From positions 62,001 to 126,000 of the forward strand of contig REGQ01000001.1 of NCBI GenBank assembly GCA_004134985.1: a DNA stretch of 64,000 bases. The letters run 5' to 3'. The notes below the pieces were generated by a model that worked only from the letters and a program-made list of their open reading frames with translations, did not search any database and was not told where the DNA came from. Within the stretch, counting starts at the first letter, position 1; the number at the start of each line of letters is the position of its first letter. The position numbers and the translations under genes were made by a program. Below are positions 1-8,743 of the stretch, in pieces. Source of the stretch: Paenibacillaceae bacterium (GTDB taxonomy: Bacteria; Bacillota; Bacilli; Paenibacillales; Paenibacillaceae).

Positions 1-640
1 GCTGGATCAATTCCATCAGGTCATCGGCTTCCTTCGCCTGGACAGTCGGTTTGTTCTCCCGCTCCACAGCACCGGCAAGCAGCCGGTACCCGTTGAACAT
101 CGCAATGGCAGCTGCCGCGCAAGCAGCAACTGGGTCCAAATAATAAAGCATTGGCATCTCAAGCACATGCCCCGCGTAGGCTCCGCATACACCACACACC
201 GCCAGTAATGAAGCCATCCTGTCGCGCTTGCCTGAATTGGCTGTGCGAATAAAGGCTGTCATAAGGAAAGCCGCGGCGATAACCGCGGCGGCAGCCGGAT
301 GCGGAGCTGTCAAATTCCCTTGAATTAGCGCACGAACAGCCATAATACCCACTTCCAGTCCGAGCAGCAACAATGCAATTGCGCCGATCAGCGTAAAAGT
401 CGTCCCTGAACTGAAACTCGCTTGTTTCCCTTTGCCATGCGCCTGTTCCACACGCTTGGACAGCAAGCCGGGAGAAACGCCAGCCACAGCGTTGCTTGCA
501 GATCGGACTGCATCCGCAAGCAACGCTGTACTGCCGGTAATTCCTCCGCTCACCCCTTTGGCCGCGGCCAGAGCGGCATGCCAGATCCAGCCGAAGGCCA
601 AAGCTGATGTTTTTTGTATCTCATGCTGCTTTCTATCCAT
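1..640 (-). CDS. CDF-type cation efflux protein (C-terminal part outside window)
   Basis: The reading frame starts at ATG 638-640 on the minus strand, 14 bases after secF ends, and runs off the left edge, leaving about 213 codons. The N-terminus carries the cation diffusion facilitator signature GSTALLADAVRSASN (about residues 36-50), followed by hydrophobic helices. CDF proteins exchange divalent metals such as Zn, Mn or Fe for protons at the membrane. In the usual H/D-x3-D metal motif of helix 2, this protein appears to have Arg and Asn (R46, N50), so transport activity is uncertain. The close spacing suggests cotranscription with secDF. The fold assignment is fairly firm; substrate and activity are not. 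Confidence 0.75.
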   Translation of the reverse strand, partial: MDRKQHEIQKTSALAFGWIWHAALAAAKGVSGGITGSTALLADAVRSASNAVAGVSPGLLSKRVEQAHGKGKQASFSSGTTFTLIGAIALLLLGLEVGIMAVRALIQGNLTAPHPAAAAVIAAAFLMTAFIRTANSGKRDRMASLLAVCGVCGAYAGHVLEMPMLYYLDPVAACAAAAIAMFNGYRLLAGAVERENKPTVQAKEADDLMELIQ

Positions 641-653
641 TGATCATCCCCCG

Positions 654-1562
654 CTAACTGGCCGCAGGCGCCTTGACTGCCTTTTTCGACTTTTCTTTGC
701 CCTTGAACCACAACCACAGCTGGGCCGAGATAAAGATGGAAGAATAAGCGCCCAGCACCAATCCGATGACGATTGCGAGCGAGAACATCGAAATCGATTC
801 GCTGCCGAAAATGTACAAGCAGATCGCTCCGAAGAGAACAGTCAGCACCGTGTTGATGGAACGGTTCAATGTTTCCTTGATACTTTGGTTGACCAGCGAA
901 ACCAAATCGCTTGGCGACTTGATTTTGGCAAAACGCATGTTTTCCCGAATCCGGTCAAAAATAACAATTTTATCATTGATGGAATAACCGATAATCGTCA
1001 GCACGGCAATAATAAACGTCAGGCTTACTTCCAAATGGAAGATCGAGAACAAGGCGATGACAAGAAACCCGTCATGAATCAGACCGATAATCGCCGCAAG
1101 GGCAAACCGCCACTCAAAACGGATACAAATGTAAAGCGCAATTCCGATGCTAGCGAAGGTAAGCGCGAGCAGCGCATTGACTTGCAGTTCTCTCGCCATT
1201 TCCACGTCAACCGTGTTGACCTCAGCTGAGGCCTCTGGATCAAAACGCTCAATAAAGTCCGTTTTAATCATATTTTCCTGAACGTCTGTAAGAACATCGT
1301 CATAACGAATGGTAATCCGGTCCGAGCCGACGACAACCTGATGATTGCCGAATCCTTTCTCATCCAGATAGGCGTCAATCTCCGCCTTCTCCAATTGCTT
1401 GGAGACCGAAATGTCGACATTCGAGCCGGCGCGGAAATCAACTCCGTAATTCAATCCGAAGATGGCCAGCGACAAAATGCCGATCAGCGCAATTGCCGAC
1501 GAAACCATAAAACAATAGCGGCTGAATTTAACAAAGTCAAAATTATAACGCACGGATTTCAC
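654..1562 (-). CDS. secF: protein translocase subunit SecF
   Basis: SecF works with SecD in the membrane and uses the proton motive force to help secreted proteins leave the SecYEG channel. The 302-residue protein has an N-terminal membrane helix, the FGLNYGVDFRAGS motif near residues 35-47, a short external domain, and the membrane motif IGYSINDKIVIFDRIREN around residues 190-207. Six membrane segments are expected. It overlaps the end of secD by 20 bases, so the two are probably translationally coupled. B. subtilis has a single fused SecDF; here the two genes are separate. Confidence 0.96.
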   Translation of the reverse strand: MKSVRYNFDFVKFSRYCFMVSSAIALIGILSLAIFGLNYGVDFRAGSNVDISVSKQLEKAEIDAYLDEKGFGNHQVVVGSDRITIRYDDVLTDVQENMIKTDFIERFDPEASAEVNTVDVEMARELQVNALLALTFASIGIALYICIRFEWRFALAAIIGLIHDGFLVIALFSIFHLEVSLTFIIAVLTIIGYSINDKIVIFDRIRENMRFAKIKSPSDLVSLVNQSIKETLNRSINTVLTVLFGAICLYIFGSESISMFSLAIVIGLVLGAYSSIFISAQLWLWFKGKEKSKKAVKAPAAS

Positions 1563-2829
1563 TCTCCTTCACGCCAAAGAAGCGAGGGTTCTTAATGATA
1601 TTGCTGCGAATGAGCATATAGAGCAGCAAGCGTGAAAATCCAATGTTCGTAATGATACTCACGATCGTACTCATAATCAAAATAATAGCAAAGCCACGAA
1701 CGGAACCGATACCGAAGGAGAACAATACCGCCCCGGCAATAATGGTCGTCAAGTTCGCATCCATAATGGTCCGCAAGGAAGCTCTGGAGCCGGATTTGAA
1801 CGATGACATAATGCTTTTGCCCCGCCGCATCTCTTCCTTGATCCGCTCAAAGGTAATTATATTCGCATCGACCGCCATGCCAATGCCGAGAATAAAGGCT
1901 GCAATTCCGGGCAAGGTAAGCGTCGCATTCATTAGAATAAAACCGAGCAGCAGCACCCAAATAAAGGCGATCAGCGATATGCTGGCAATCAGTCCCGGCA
2001 GGCGGTATACCGCAAGCATAAATATCAGAATGAGAACCGTGCCGATCAGGCCGGCAAACACCGTTTGCTCCAGCGATTGCAGTCCCAATGTTGCGCCGAC
2101 ACTCTGCGTATACTTTTCCTTCAACTTCAACGGCAGTGCGCCAAGATTGATCGTATCGGCGATCTTCTTCGCTTCTTCGCGCGCGTAGTTGCCGGTGATG
2201 CTGGCTTTCGTGTCATTGATTTCAAAAGTTACCGAAGGAGCTGACAATTGCTCCTCATCCAGGTAAATAGCAAGCCTGTTCTTGTCCTTGGCCGGGTCGG
2301 TCGCCGATCGCGGCAGCTTGGCCACTTCGCGCGTTACCTCGGCAAATTTCTTGGAGTCTTTGAGGGTAATCGAGATTTCATATCCGCTCAACTCGTTTTG
2401 ATAGATCGATGCGCCGCCCTCTTTGAAGTCGCTGCCGACGAGCTCTACCTTACAGTAGCCCTCATCTGGTTCACAACCTCTCATACTGCGGAAAGTCAAT
2501 TCCGCGGGTTTCTTGAGCATGTTACGCACTTCTTGCTCGTCAGCGACCCCGGCGATTTTGACGCGAATCCGGTTGGTGCCCTCTGGTGTTACTTCCGGTT
2601 CCGCAACACCGGTCGCATTGGCCCGTTCCTCCAAACTTCTGGCAGTCTGCCGAAGCGCATCCGGTGTTATCTTACCGCCTTCAATCAGTGGCTCAGCTTC
2701 ATACAAAATCTCAAATCCGCCCTTAAGATCCAATCCCAGGTTAATGTCCCTGACAAATTTCGGGCTGGTAAGTGCAATTACGCCGAACGTTACCACGACA
2801 ATCAGTAGGAATGCAAGCATTCTTTTCAT
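1543..2829 (-). CDS. secD: protein translocase subunit SecD
   Basis: This is the large partner of SecF in the RND-like translocation booster. The 428 residues begin with one membrane helix, then the LDLKGGFE motif near residue 33-40, a long external domain with two cysteines (RGCEPDEGYCK), and a C-terminal bundle containing GIGMAVDANIITFERIKEE. A sigma-A type promoter lies about 36 bases upstream (2866-2894). The ribosome site is a GGGGGAGC stretch before ATG 2829. It is first in an apparent secD-secF-CDF transcript. Confidence 0.97.
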   Translation of the reverse strand: MKRMLAFLLIVVVTFGVIALTSPKFVRDINLGLDLKGGFEILYEAEPLIEGGKITPDALRQTARSLEERANATGVAEPEVTPEGTNRIRVKIAGVADEQEVRNMLKKPAELTFRSMRGCEPDEGYCKVELVGSDFKEGGASIYQNELSGYEISITLKDSKKFAEVTREVAKLPRSATDPAKDKNRLAIYLDEEQLSAPSVTFEINDTKASITGNYAREEAKKIADTINLGALPLKLKEKYTQSVGATLGLQSLEQTVFAGLIGTVLILIFMLAVYRLPGLIASISLIAFIWVLLLGFILMNATLTLPGIAAFILGIGMAVDANIITFERIKEEMRRGKSIMSSFKSGSRASLRTIMDANLTTIIAGAVLFSFGIGSVRGFAIILIMSTIVSIITNIGFSRLLLYMLIRSNIIKNPRFFGVKESEIRAL

Positions 2830-2865
2830 AAAGCTTTCTGCTCCCCCTTAGTTTTCAATATTCCT

Positions 2866-2894
2866 ATTATAACGATGCGTCAATTTCGAGTCAA
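2866..2894 (-). promoter_or_regulatory. sigma-A promoter of secDF
   Basis: On the minus strand TTGACT (2889-2894) is followed, after exactly 17 bases, by TATAAT (2866-2871), close to the vegetative consensus. It lies between the comN hairpin and the secD start, so secDF has its own promoter. Confidence 0.8.
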
Positions 2895-2968
2895 AAAAAA
2901 CTATTTAAGTATATCTTCCAATCGCTTAGCTGCACCGATAACAGCCCCAACAGACGGTCCTTAGCAAT

Positions 2969-3022
2969 AGCAATTACCGCCCACGATGCCAACTCTCCAT
3001 TCGTGTGGGCGGTTTAATTGCT
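2969..3022 (-). terminator. long hairpin after comN, probable terminator without a U tract
   Basis: AGCAATTACCGCCCAC (2969-2984) pairs with the stretch ending at 3022 that includes GTGGGCGG and TAATTGCT, with a two-base bulge. It sits just after the comN stop on the minus strand and before the secDF promoter. No run of T follows the stem directly, so it may stabilise the 3' end or be a palindromic repeat rather than a classical intrinsic terminator. Confidence 0.5.
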
Positions 3023-3047
3023 GCTATGGGAAACGCGTGCCGTCCAA

Positions 3048-3536
3048 TCAGAAGTGAGTCCCGCGGAACGCGCTCATCGTCATAAAATTCATAAACTGTG
3101 TAACCTTGAGTGATAAAATATCGTTTACGATACGATGCAGTGGAGGTTGCCCATGCTTGGCGTACTTGTCACTCACGCAAGCCCACACTTCCTTGCCTGT
3201 CACATGTTCATATCCAATAAGCCGAAACTCGTCCGCTTTGCTAAGACACAGCACTTCAATCCACTCGTTGAGTTCCGCATCTGTAAATTGCTCCGCTTCC
3301 TGCTCCGGTTCCCTATCGGTAGTCAAAACCGACTCCGGCAATAACTGCTGCACTTGATCCAACTGCTCCTCATCCAGAACATGCTGCTCCAGAACAGCCT
3401 CCTTATGCCCTTCCCCTTCGTGCGACACTCCGTCGTTCTCGGCCTGTTCTTTCGTCACTCCGTCGTCCGTCATCCCGGGAACCTCCTTCTCAAGTAGACT
3501 GCCTGTAACCTTTAATATTCGCCGCAGTAACCTCAT
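3048..3536 (-). CDS. comN: post-transcriptional regulator ComN-like
   Basis: The C-terminal 85 residues match the ComN/YrzD family: DAELNEWIEVLCLSKADEF, then RLIGYEHVTGKEVWACVSDKY and RIVNDILSLKVTQFMN. In B. subtilis ComN acts on comE mRNA and is placed at the poles with DivIVA. The first 75 or so residues are acidic, rich in Glu and Gln, and not part of the family core, so the protein is longer than usual; the internal Met at residue 22 is an alternative start. The position between spoVB and secDF matches B. subtilis, which supports the call. Effects on competence here are inferred only from homology. Confidence 0.8.
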   Translation of the reverse strand: MRLLRRILKVTGSLLEKEVPGMTDDGVTKEQAENDGVSHEGEGHKEAVLEQHVLDEEQLDQVQQLLPESVLTTDREPEQEAEQFTDAELNEWIEVLCLSKADEFRLIGYEHVTGKEVWACVSDKYAKHGQPPLHRIVNDILSLKVTQFMNFMTMSAFRGTHF

Positions 3537-3623
3537 TTTCCTGCATGGCCACCTACATGCGAAAAAACACTGACATGGAAAAGGACATGCTCAGCATAAG
3601 CTGTTAGCAGGGAGGGGACGAAT

Positions 3624-5180
3624 GTGACCAAACAGACCTTCATTAAAGGAGCCATGATTTTATTAGCTGCCGGCATGATTAACCGTATTCTCGGCTTCAT
3701 CCCGCGAATTGCGCTGCCGCGCATTATAGGCGCTGAAGGCGTCGGACTTTATCAATTAGGCTATCCGTTTCTTATTGTCATGCTGACCTTGATTACAGGC
3801 GGCATTCCGCTAGCCGTTTCCAAGTGGACGGCGGAAGCGCAGGCGCAAGGAGATTACTCCCGTGTCAAACGCATTTTCCGAACAGCACTGGCGTTGACGG
3901 TTTCGCTGTCGCTGCTTTTCACAGCACTGCTGCTGTTGTTCGCACCTTGGATTACAACGCATCTGCTGACCGACGCCCGCGTTTATCAGACGTTTCTGTT
4001 TATGTCGCCGCTGTTGTTTATTTCCGCAGTGTCATCGGTATGCAGAGGATACTTTCAGGGAAAACAGAATATGGTGCCCACGGCTTTGTCTCAAGTAATT
4101 GAAACGATGTTCCGGATTGTGTTTGTGCTTTTCTTTGCAAAATTGATGTTGCCCTGGGGACTGGAGTGGGCAGCAGCCGGCGCCATGCTTGGCGTTGTAC
4201 TTGGGGAATTGTGCGGACTTGCTGTATTGCTCATCCAGCTTGGCAAGGAAAGAGGCAAGCCGCTGCCGGCTGTCGAAGGAGCTGTCATGCCTGCGAATGA
4301 TAAGGAGCCGATCATGAAACGGCTAATCGGACTCTCCGTTCCGGTAACTTTAAGCAAGCTTGTCGGGTCGCTCTCCTACTTGCTGGAATCCATTCTGACC
4401 GCTCGCAGCCTGTTGGTAGCCGGCATCGCTACAGGTGTCGCCACCGCTCAGTACGGCGCGCTGCAAGGGATGATTATTCCCATCGTCCTGCTGCCCACCG
4501 CCCTTACCTATTCTCTATCTGTTTCGTTAATTCCGTCTTTGTCGGAAGCTGCTGCTCGGGGTGACCGAGCTTTAATTCATAAGCGCCTTCATCAATCGAT
4601 GCGGCTTGCGCTGGTGAGCGGCGCGCCATTTGTCGTTGCCATGACCCTATTGGCTGAGCCAATTTGCCGTGTTCTGTACCGGCATACTGAAATCTCCCCC
4701 ATGCTGCAATTGATGGCGCCGATCGCCCTGTTTATTTATTTGCAAGCCCCGTTGCAGGCTGCGCTGCAAGCGCTGGACAAAGCCGGGATTGCCTTAACCA
4801 ATACCTTTATCGGTGCAATTGTCAAGCTGGCACTAATCGTCGGGCTTGCTTCCAAACCAGAATTCGGAATCTATGGGGCACTGATAGCTATTAATATCAA
4901 CATCGTGCTAGTCACGGTGCTGCACTGGCTTGCTGTCATGCGCCACGTTGGCTTCCATATGCAGATTCTTGATTTTGTAAAGGTAGGGGCATCGATGGTT
5001 ATTATGGCGGCGGCGCTGCGCTGGACGATGAACCAACATCTCCTCGCTGCCGAGTGGCAGAACATGTCGGCGGCTTTCAGCGCCGGACTGCTTATTTATT
5101 TGCTGTTGATGGTCGTCCTCGGCATTATCAACAAGGATGATGTAGTTCGTCTGCCCGTAATCGGACGGTGGATCAAATAG
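3624..5180 (+). CDS. spoVB: stage V sporulation protein B-like flippase
   Basis: This 518-residue membrane protein of the MOP/MATE-like polysaccharide flippase family is related to SpoVB, which is needed for spore cortex synthesis and is thought to move lipid-linked peptidoglycan precursors. It has about 14 hydrophobic helices; the N-terminus contains GMINRILGFIPRIALPRIIG, typical of the family. The start is GTG 3624, preceded by GGGAGGGG about 6 bases upstream; the ATG overlapping it is followed at once by a stop. It is divergent from comN, as in B. subtilis, and ends next to the DUF421 gene. Confidence 0.9.
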   Translation: MTKQTFIKGAMILLAAGMINRILGFIPRIALPRIIGAEGVGLYQLGYPFLIVMLTLITGGIPLAVSKWTAEAQAQGDYSRVKRIFRTALALTVSLSLLFTALLLLFAPWITTHLLTDARVYQTFLFMSPLLFISAVSSVCRGYFQGKQNMVPTALSQVIETMFRIVFVLFFAKLMLPWGLEWAAAGAMLGVVLGELCGLAVLLIQLGKERGKPLPAVEGAVMPANDKEPIMKRLIGLSVPVTLSKLVGSLSYLLESILTARSLLVAGIATGVATAQYGALQGMIIPIVLLPTALTYSLSVSLIPSLSEAAARGDRALIHKRLHQSMRLALVSGAPFVVAMTLLAEPICRVLYRHTEISPMLQLMAPIALFIYLQAPLQAALQALDKAGIALTNTFIGAIVKLALIVGLASKPEFGIYGALIAININIVLVTVLHWLAVMRHVGFHMQILDFVKVGASMVIMAAALRWTMNQHLLAAEWQNMSAAFSAGLLIYLLLMVVLGIINKDDVVRLPVIGRWIK

Positions 5181-5193
5181 TTTGGGCAAGAAT

Positions 5194-5226
5194 AACAAAA
5201 GCAACCCCTCCTTAATGAGGAGTGGT
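5194..5226 (-). terminator. terminator of the DUF421 gene
   Basis: GCAACC-CTCCT (5201-5211) pairs with AGGAG-GGTTGC (5218-5229) around a short loop. On the minus strand the stem is followed by a T-rich run (TTTTGTTATTCTT). The stem overlaps the stop codon of the DUF421 gene and could also stop spoVB transcription from the other side. Confidence 0.7.
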
Positions 5227-5976
5227 TGCAGAGTTACGGGCAATATATATTTGTCCCCGATGATCGAGCGTGCACAGAAACACATCTTTGAAATGATCTA
5301 TCTGCTGCTGTTGAAGCTTGCTTTTTAGCCAGAATCGGTTTTGATTCAGCTTTTGCAAATTTTCATCCTGCACTTTGCCGTTCATTATTAGCGGGATTGG
5401 AAGGTTTTCAAAGCGAAAATCTGCAGGAACTTTCGTTTTCTCCATGATGCTATTAAGGTCCAGGGTCGACGAAGAATTCACATCGCCCTTTTCTTTTGGA
5501 ATGACCGAAAGCTTGCCGCTTGTCTCCAAAATCGCGAAATCCACTTCAGCGATCGATGCAATTCCATTCTCCCGCAGCTGCAGCATCATATCGTCCAAGT
5601 TATAGCGCTGCTTCCGAAGCGCATCCGGCAATAGCCTTCCCCTCGCGATAATAACGGTTGGCTTGCCATCGAACAAAAGCCGGATGGTCCGGCTTTTCAT
5701 TGCGAGATATGCCATTCCAACCTGAATAACCAGTAATCCAACCATCGGGACGATGCCATGCAGCATTGATCGGTCTGTATCTTCAATAACAATGACCGCT
5801 ATTTCGGCTATCATTACCGAAATGACAAAATCAAATATAGATAATTTGCCAATTTCGCGTTTTCCCATTAAGCGCATCACGAGAAAAACAACGACGTAAA
5901 TCAGCAATGTACGCGTCAGCACGAGAGCCAATTCCTGCAAAATGAGCGCCTCCTCTAAACGATCGGTTGAAGACAT
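5212..5976 (-). CDS. DUF421 membrane protein (YrbG/YetF type)
   Basis: A 254-residue protein with three hydrophobic helices in the first 100 residues (VFLVMRLMGKREIGKLSIFD is the family hallmark), followed by a soluble DUF421 domain containing LFDGKPTVIIARGRLL. Family members are membrane proteins of unknown biochemical role, several being spore-associated in Bacillus. The B. subtilis homologue yrbG also lies beside spoVB. The start codon is ATG 5976. No operon partner is evident; the terminator stem lies inside its last codons. Confidence 0.85.
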   Translation of the reverse strand: MSSTDRLEEALILQELALVLTRTLLIYVVVFLVMRLMGKREIGKLSIFDFVISVMIAEIAVIVIEDTDRSMLHGIVPMVGLLVIQVGMAYLAMKSRTIRLLFDGKPTVIIARGRLLPDALRKQRYNLDDMMLQLRENGIASIAEVDFAILETSGKLSVIPKEKGDVNSSSTLDLNSIMEKTKVPADFRFENLPIPLIMNGKVQDENLQKLNQNRFWLKSKLQQQQIDHFKDVFLCTLDHRGQIYIARNSATTPH

Positions 5977-6028
5977 CTTCTACTCACGATAGTTTGACCG
6001 ACGCTGCACCAGGTCATGCGAACCCGCA

Positions 6029-7369
6029 TTATTGAATTAATGGGAATACATAATGTACATAAAGTCCGGCCAAGAGCAAGGAAAGCAGTGCAACCGGGAC
6101 ACCAACTTTCAAGTAGCTGCTGTATCGAAATCCCTTTCCTTCGCGTTCAGCCAGCGCAGCAACAACCGCATTGGCCGGGGACCCGGTTAGTGTCCCTCCG
6201 CTGCCAAGTGAAGCGCCCAAAGCCAGGGACCACCAGACGACGTTCAGGTCATGGGGTGACGCTATGTTCAGTTGAACGCCCAGTTCCTGCACAAAAGGAA
6301 TCATCATCACAGTATACGAAGCAGCATCAGTCGTTGCCGATGCAATGCCGGATACGCCCAGCACCAGCAAGGCAAGATTCGGAAGTTCCCCATTCGTAAT
6401 TTGCAGTGCCATTAGCGCTATTTTCTGAAAAATACCCACTTCATTCAAACCGCCGACAATAACAAAGAAACCGACAAAAAACAAAATCATATCCTTTTCC
6501 ACATGCTTAATAGCACCTTGCCATTCAACTGGCTTGACCCCGGCAAACAGCATAATGCCCGCTCCGATCAGCGCAACAATGGATTTGTCAATGCCGATGG
6601 ATTCGCTAAGAATAAAACCGGTCAAAGTCAAAATCATGACAGCAGCGCCGATCTTCATCCGTAACGGATCAGCAGCAGCTCTGTCTGAATCGAATTTTTT
6701 CATTTTCTTTTTGTTTGGTTCACCATCACGCAACCTTCCTCGATATACGATGGCGAGCAGCAATATAACAATAATCAAAATAGCCAGCACCGCAGGTCCC
6801 AATACAACAAGAAAAGAACCATACGTCAGATGGCTATTCGCCGAACCGATCAGCAAGTTGGGCAAGCTGCCGACCAACGTAGCCGTTCCGCCAATATTGG
6901 CCGCAATTATTTGGCTGATTAAATAAGGAACAGGCGTAACGCCAAGAATAGGCGCGATTAATAACGTAATCGGAGTCATCACAAGCATGGCTGTCAAATT
7001 GTCTGTCAGCGCAGCCATTACAGCCGCTACGAATGTCATTGCGACCAGCATCAGCATCGGTTTTTCTTTGACAGCCATAACCGCTTTAAGCGCCAAGAAA
7101 TGAAACAGGCCTGTTCGATGGACGAGACCGATTAGAATGGTCATTCCCGCTAATAAGGCTAAGGTTTCCCATACAATATAAGTGCTGAAAGCCTTGGGGA
7201 CATCTACTATCCCGAGCAGCAGCATCACCGCCGCGCCGCTTAAAGCTACATAAGACCGTTTAAACCTTTCCATGATTACCAATACATAGACTGTCAAAAA
7301 AATAACAACAGCTGATATCGTCTGCCAGTCGCTTGCACCGGCCAATTGTTCAGTCGTTCCGTTTCCCAT
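6029..7369 (-). CDS. ArsB/NhaD-type anion or Na+/H+ permease
   Basis: A 446-residue integral membrane protein of the ion transporter superfamily (ArsB, NhaD, CitM relatives). About eleven hydrophobic helices are visible, with conserved stretches LTDNLTAMLVMTPITL (near 120), ANIGGTATLVGSLPNLLIGS (near 155) and, near the C-terminus, SLGSGGTLTGSPANAVVAAL. These paired GGT..GSP/GSL loops form the substrate site in the family. The start ATG 7369 follows AGGAGG at suitable spacing. There is no arsenic regulator nearby, so arsenite export is not supported; sodium, citrate or another anion are open possibilities. Confidence 0.8.
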   Translation of the reverse strand: MGNGTTEQLAGASDWQTISAVVIFLTVYVLVIMERFKRSYVALSGAAVMLLLGIVDVPKAFSTYIVWETLALLAGMTILIGLVHRTGLFHFLALKAVMAVKEKPMLMLVAMTFVAAVMAALTDNLTAMLVMTPITLLIAPILGVTPVPYLISQIIAANIGGTATLVGSLPNLLIGSANSHLTYGSFLVVLGPAVLAILIIVILLLAIVYRGRLRDGEPNKKKMKKFDSDRAAADPLRMKIGAAVMILTLTGFILSESIGIDKSIVALIGAGIMLFAGVKPVEWQGAIKHVEKDMILFFVGFFVIVGGLNEVGIFQKIALMALQITNGELPNLALLVLGVSGIASATTDAASYTVMMIPFVQELGVQLNIASPHDLNVVWWSLALGASLGSGGTLTGSPANAVVAALAEREGKGFRYSSYLKVGVPVALLSLLLAGLYVHYVFPLIQ

Positions 7370-7411
7370 GCTTCAACCTCCTGATGTCGATCTTCATGCC
7401 AAATATAACCG

Positions 7412-7440
7412 ATTATACTAAATCCTTTAGACAAGCGTCT
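7412..7440 (-). promoter_or_regulatory. candidate promoter of the ArsB/NhaD-type gene
   Basis: A perfect TATAAT lies on the minus strand at 7412-7417 with a weak TAGACG about 18 bases upstream. It is about 40 bases before the permease start in the divergent gap shared with the yrzE-like gene. Confidence 0.4.
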
Positions 7441-7564
7441 ACCTTGTACTATTTCCGTACAGCTCGTCATAGGCTGTTAGCATATAGGCATGTAAGCGTT
7501 GCTTGCAGTACAGCCTCCTTGCGGACAATTGTGAAATTATTAATTAAGAAATGGGGGAAAGAAT

Positions 7565-7972
7565 GTGCTTAATCAAATAAAAAACGCGACAAAAGTTCGC
7601 ACTACCTCACCGCTGCTGTCCGGTCTGCTTTATGCGTTTGCCGGACTTGGGCTCTCTATTGTGGTGTTGTCACTTGCGCTTCATCTCAGTGGATTCAGCG
7701 AAGCAAAGCTGCCTTTGTACGCGCTGATCGCACATGGTCTAAGTACGTTTGTTGGCGGTTTCGTTGCAGGAAAACGTTCGGGGTATAAAGGGTGGTATTA
7801 CGGAGCGGCGCTTGGAACAATTTATGGTCTTGTCATTTTGCTTATCAGTTTTCTAGCTGTGGACAGTTCCCTCACGATGCGCAGTTTATTGATTATAGCA
7901 TTGACAATGCTAGCTGGCAGCATCGGGGGCATGATCGGCGTGAATGCCAGCAATAATAACAGCAATTCCTAA
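7565..7972 (+). CDS. yrzE: TIGR04086 family membrane protein (YrzE-like)
   Basis: A small 135-residue protein with four predicted membrane helices (residues about 18-42, 48-68, 75-95 and 105-128). The motif LIAHGLSTFVGGFVAGKRSGYKGW fits the TIGR04086/YrzE family found in spore-forming Firmicutes near yajC, spoVB and yrbG; its role is unknown. The ATG at 7565 follows GGGGGAAAG, a good ribosome site. It is divergent from the permease and convergent with the Mrp operon. The final residues are Asn/Ser rich and probably flexible. Confidence 0.8.
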   Translation: MLNQIKNATKVRTTSPLLSGLLYAFAGLGLSIVVLSLALHLSGFSEAKLPLYALIAHGLSTFVGGFVAGKRSGYKGWYYGAALGTIYGLVILLISFLAVDSSLTMRSLLIIALTMLAGSIGGMIGVNASNNNSNS

Positions 7973-8031
7973 TCATACTTACCCCAATGATGCTAATCAA
8001 TGTTAGTCTAGTCCAATGCCTTGCTTAATCA

Positions 8032-8475
8032 TTATTCCCGGGCACTTGTATCAACCGGCTCCACTATTTTCTCCTGCATGAGCGGTCTGTCTTCATTGGC
8101 AGTCCGCTCCTTGTCTTTCATTGTATCAACAACCTCTTTCAAATCATCGCGCTCACTCTTATCCCACATTGGCACACCCGAATGGTAGGCAGCGCGTCCG
8201 AGCAAATGACTCGCAATAGGTGCAGTAATGAAAACGAACATAATGCCCAGCAGCAGCTTCGCGCTGACATACCCTTCAAAAATCCAAAAGTAGAGAAAGG
8301 CGCCGAGCAAAACAGTTAGTACGCCAAGTGACGTAATTTTGGCAGCTGCATGCGAGCGGAGATACATGTCAGGCAAACGGATCAAACCGAAGGAACTGAG
8401 CGCGCTGAGCAATGCGCCTGCCAGAATAAGCAACGCAACTAATACTTCACCGCTTGTCAACAGGATCTCTTGCAT
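8032..8475 (-). CDS. mrpG: Na+/H+ antiporter subunit MrpG
   Basis: Last gene of the Mrp operon. The 147-residue protein has three membrane helices in the first 95 residues with the family motif IRLPDMYLRSHAAAKITSLG, and a charged, Lys/Glu/Asp-rich cytoplasmic tail (about residues 100-147). It overlaps mrpF by 29 bases, as usual in this operon. MrpG is needed for assembly of the multi-subunit antiporter. No clear terminator was found in the 60 bases after its stop. Confidence 0.93.
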   Translation of the reverse strand: MQEILLTSGEVLVALLILAGALLSALSSFGLIRLPDMYLRSHAAAKITSLGVLTVLLGAFLYFWIFEGYVSAKLLLGIMFVFITAPIASHLLGRAAYHSGVPMWDKSERDDLKEVVDTMKDKERTANEDRPLMQEKIVEPVDTSARE

Positions 8476-8743
8476 GCTCGATCGCCGCCCCCTTCTCGAT
8501 GTATTTAGCCAGAGCTACCGTTCCCAAAAATGACATAATGCCAATCAGCAGCACAAATTCCAGGTAGGCCTGTGTTCTCAGCTGAATCGAAATAATAGAA
8601 ACCAGCCCCAGCACATTAATTCCAATGGTGTCCAACGCAATAATCCGGTCAGGCAGTGAAGGCCCCTTGATGACACGATACAAACAAGCAAGAATTGACA
8701 ATGACATTAAAAATACGGCGATATGCAGAACGGTATCCAGCAT
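8447..8743 (-). CDS. mrpF: Na+/H+ antiporter subunit MrpF
   Basis: A 98-residue protein with three membrane helices and the family stretch RVIKGPSLPDRIIALDTIGIN. It shares one base with mrpE (start and stop overlap) and its end overlaps mrpG, consistent with tight translational coupling. MrpF is a small structural subunit of the complex; in related Bacillus the operon also affects bile-salt and pH tolerance. Confidence 0.93.
   Translation of the reverse strand: MLDTVLHIAVFLMSLSILACLYRVIKGPSLPDRIIALDTIGINVLGLVSIISIQLRTQAYLEFVLLIGIMSFLGTVALAKYIEKGAAIEHARDPVDKR

Noticed and set aside
432-1229. Plus-strand open frame of about 265 codons opposite secF.
   Set aside because: It runs antiparallel to a firmly identified gene, has low-complexity shadow composition and no ribosome site.
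2889-2902. The T-rich tract (minus strand) as the end of the comN terminator.
   Set aside because: It is about 70 bases past the hairpin and immediately upstream of the secDF -35 box.
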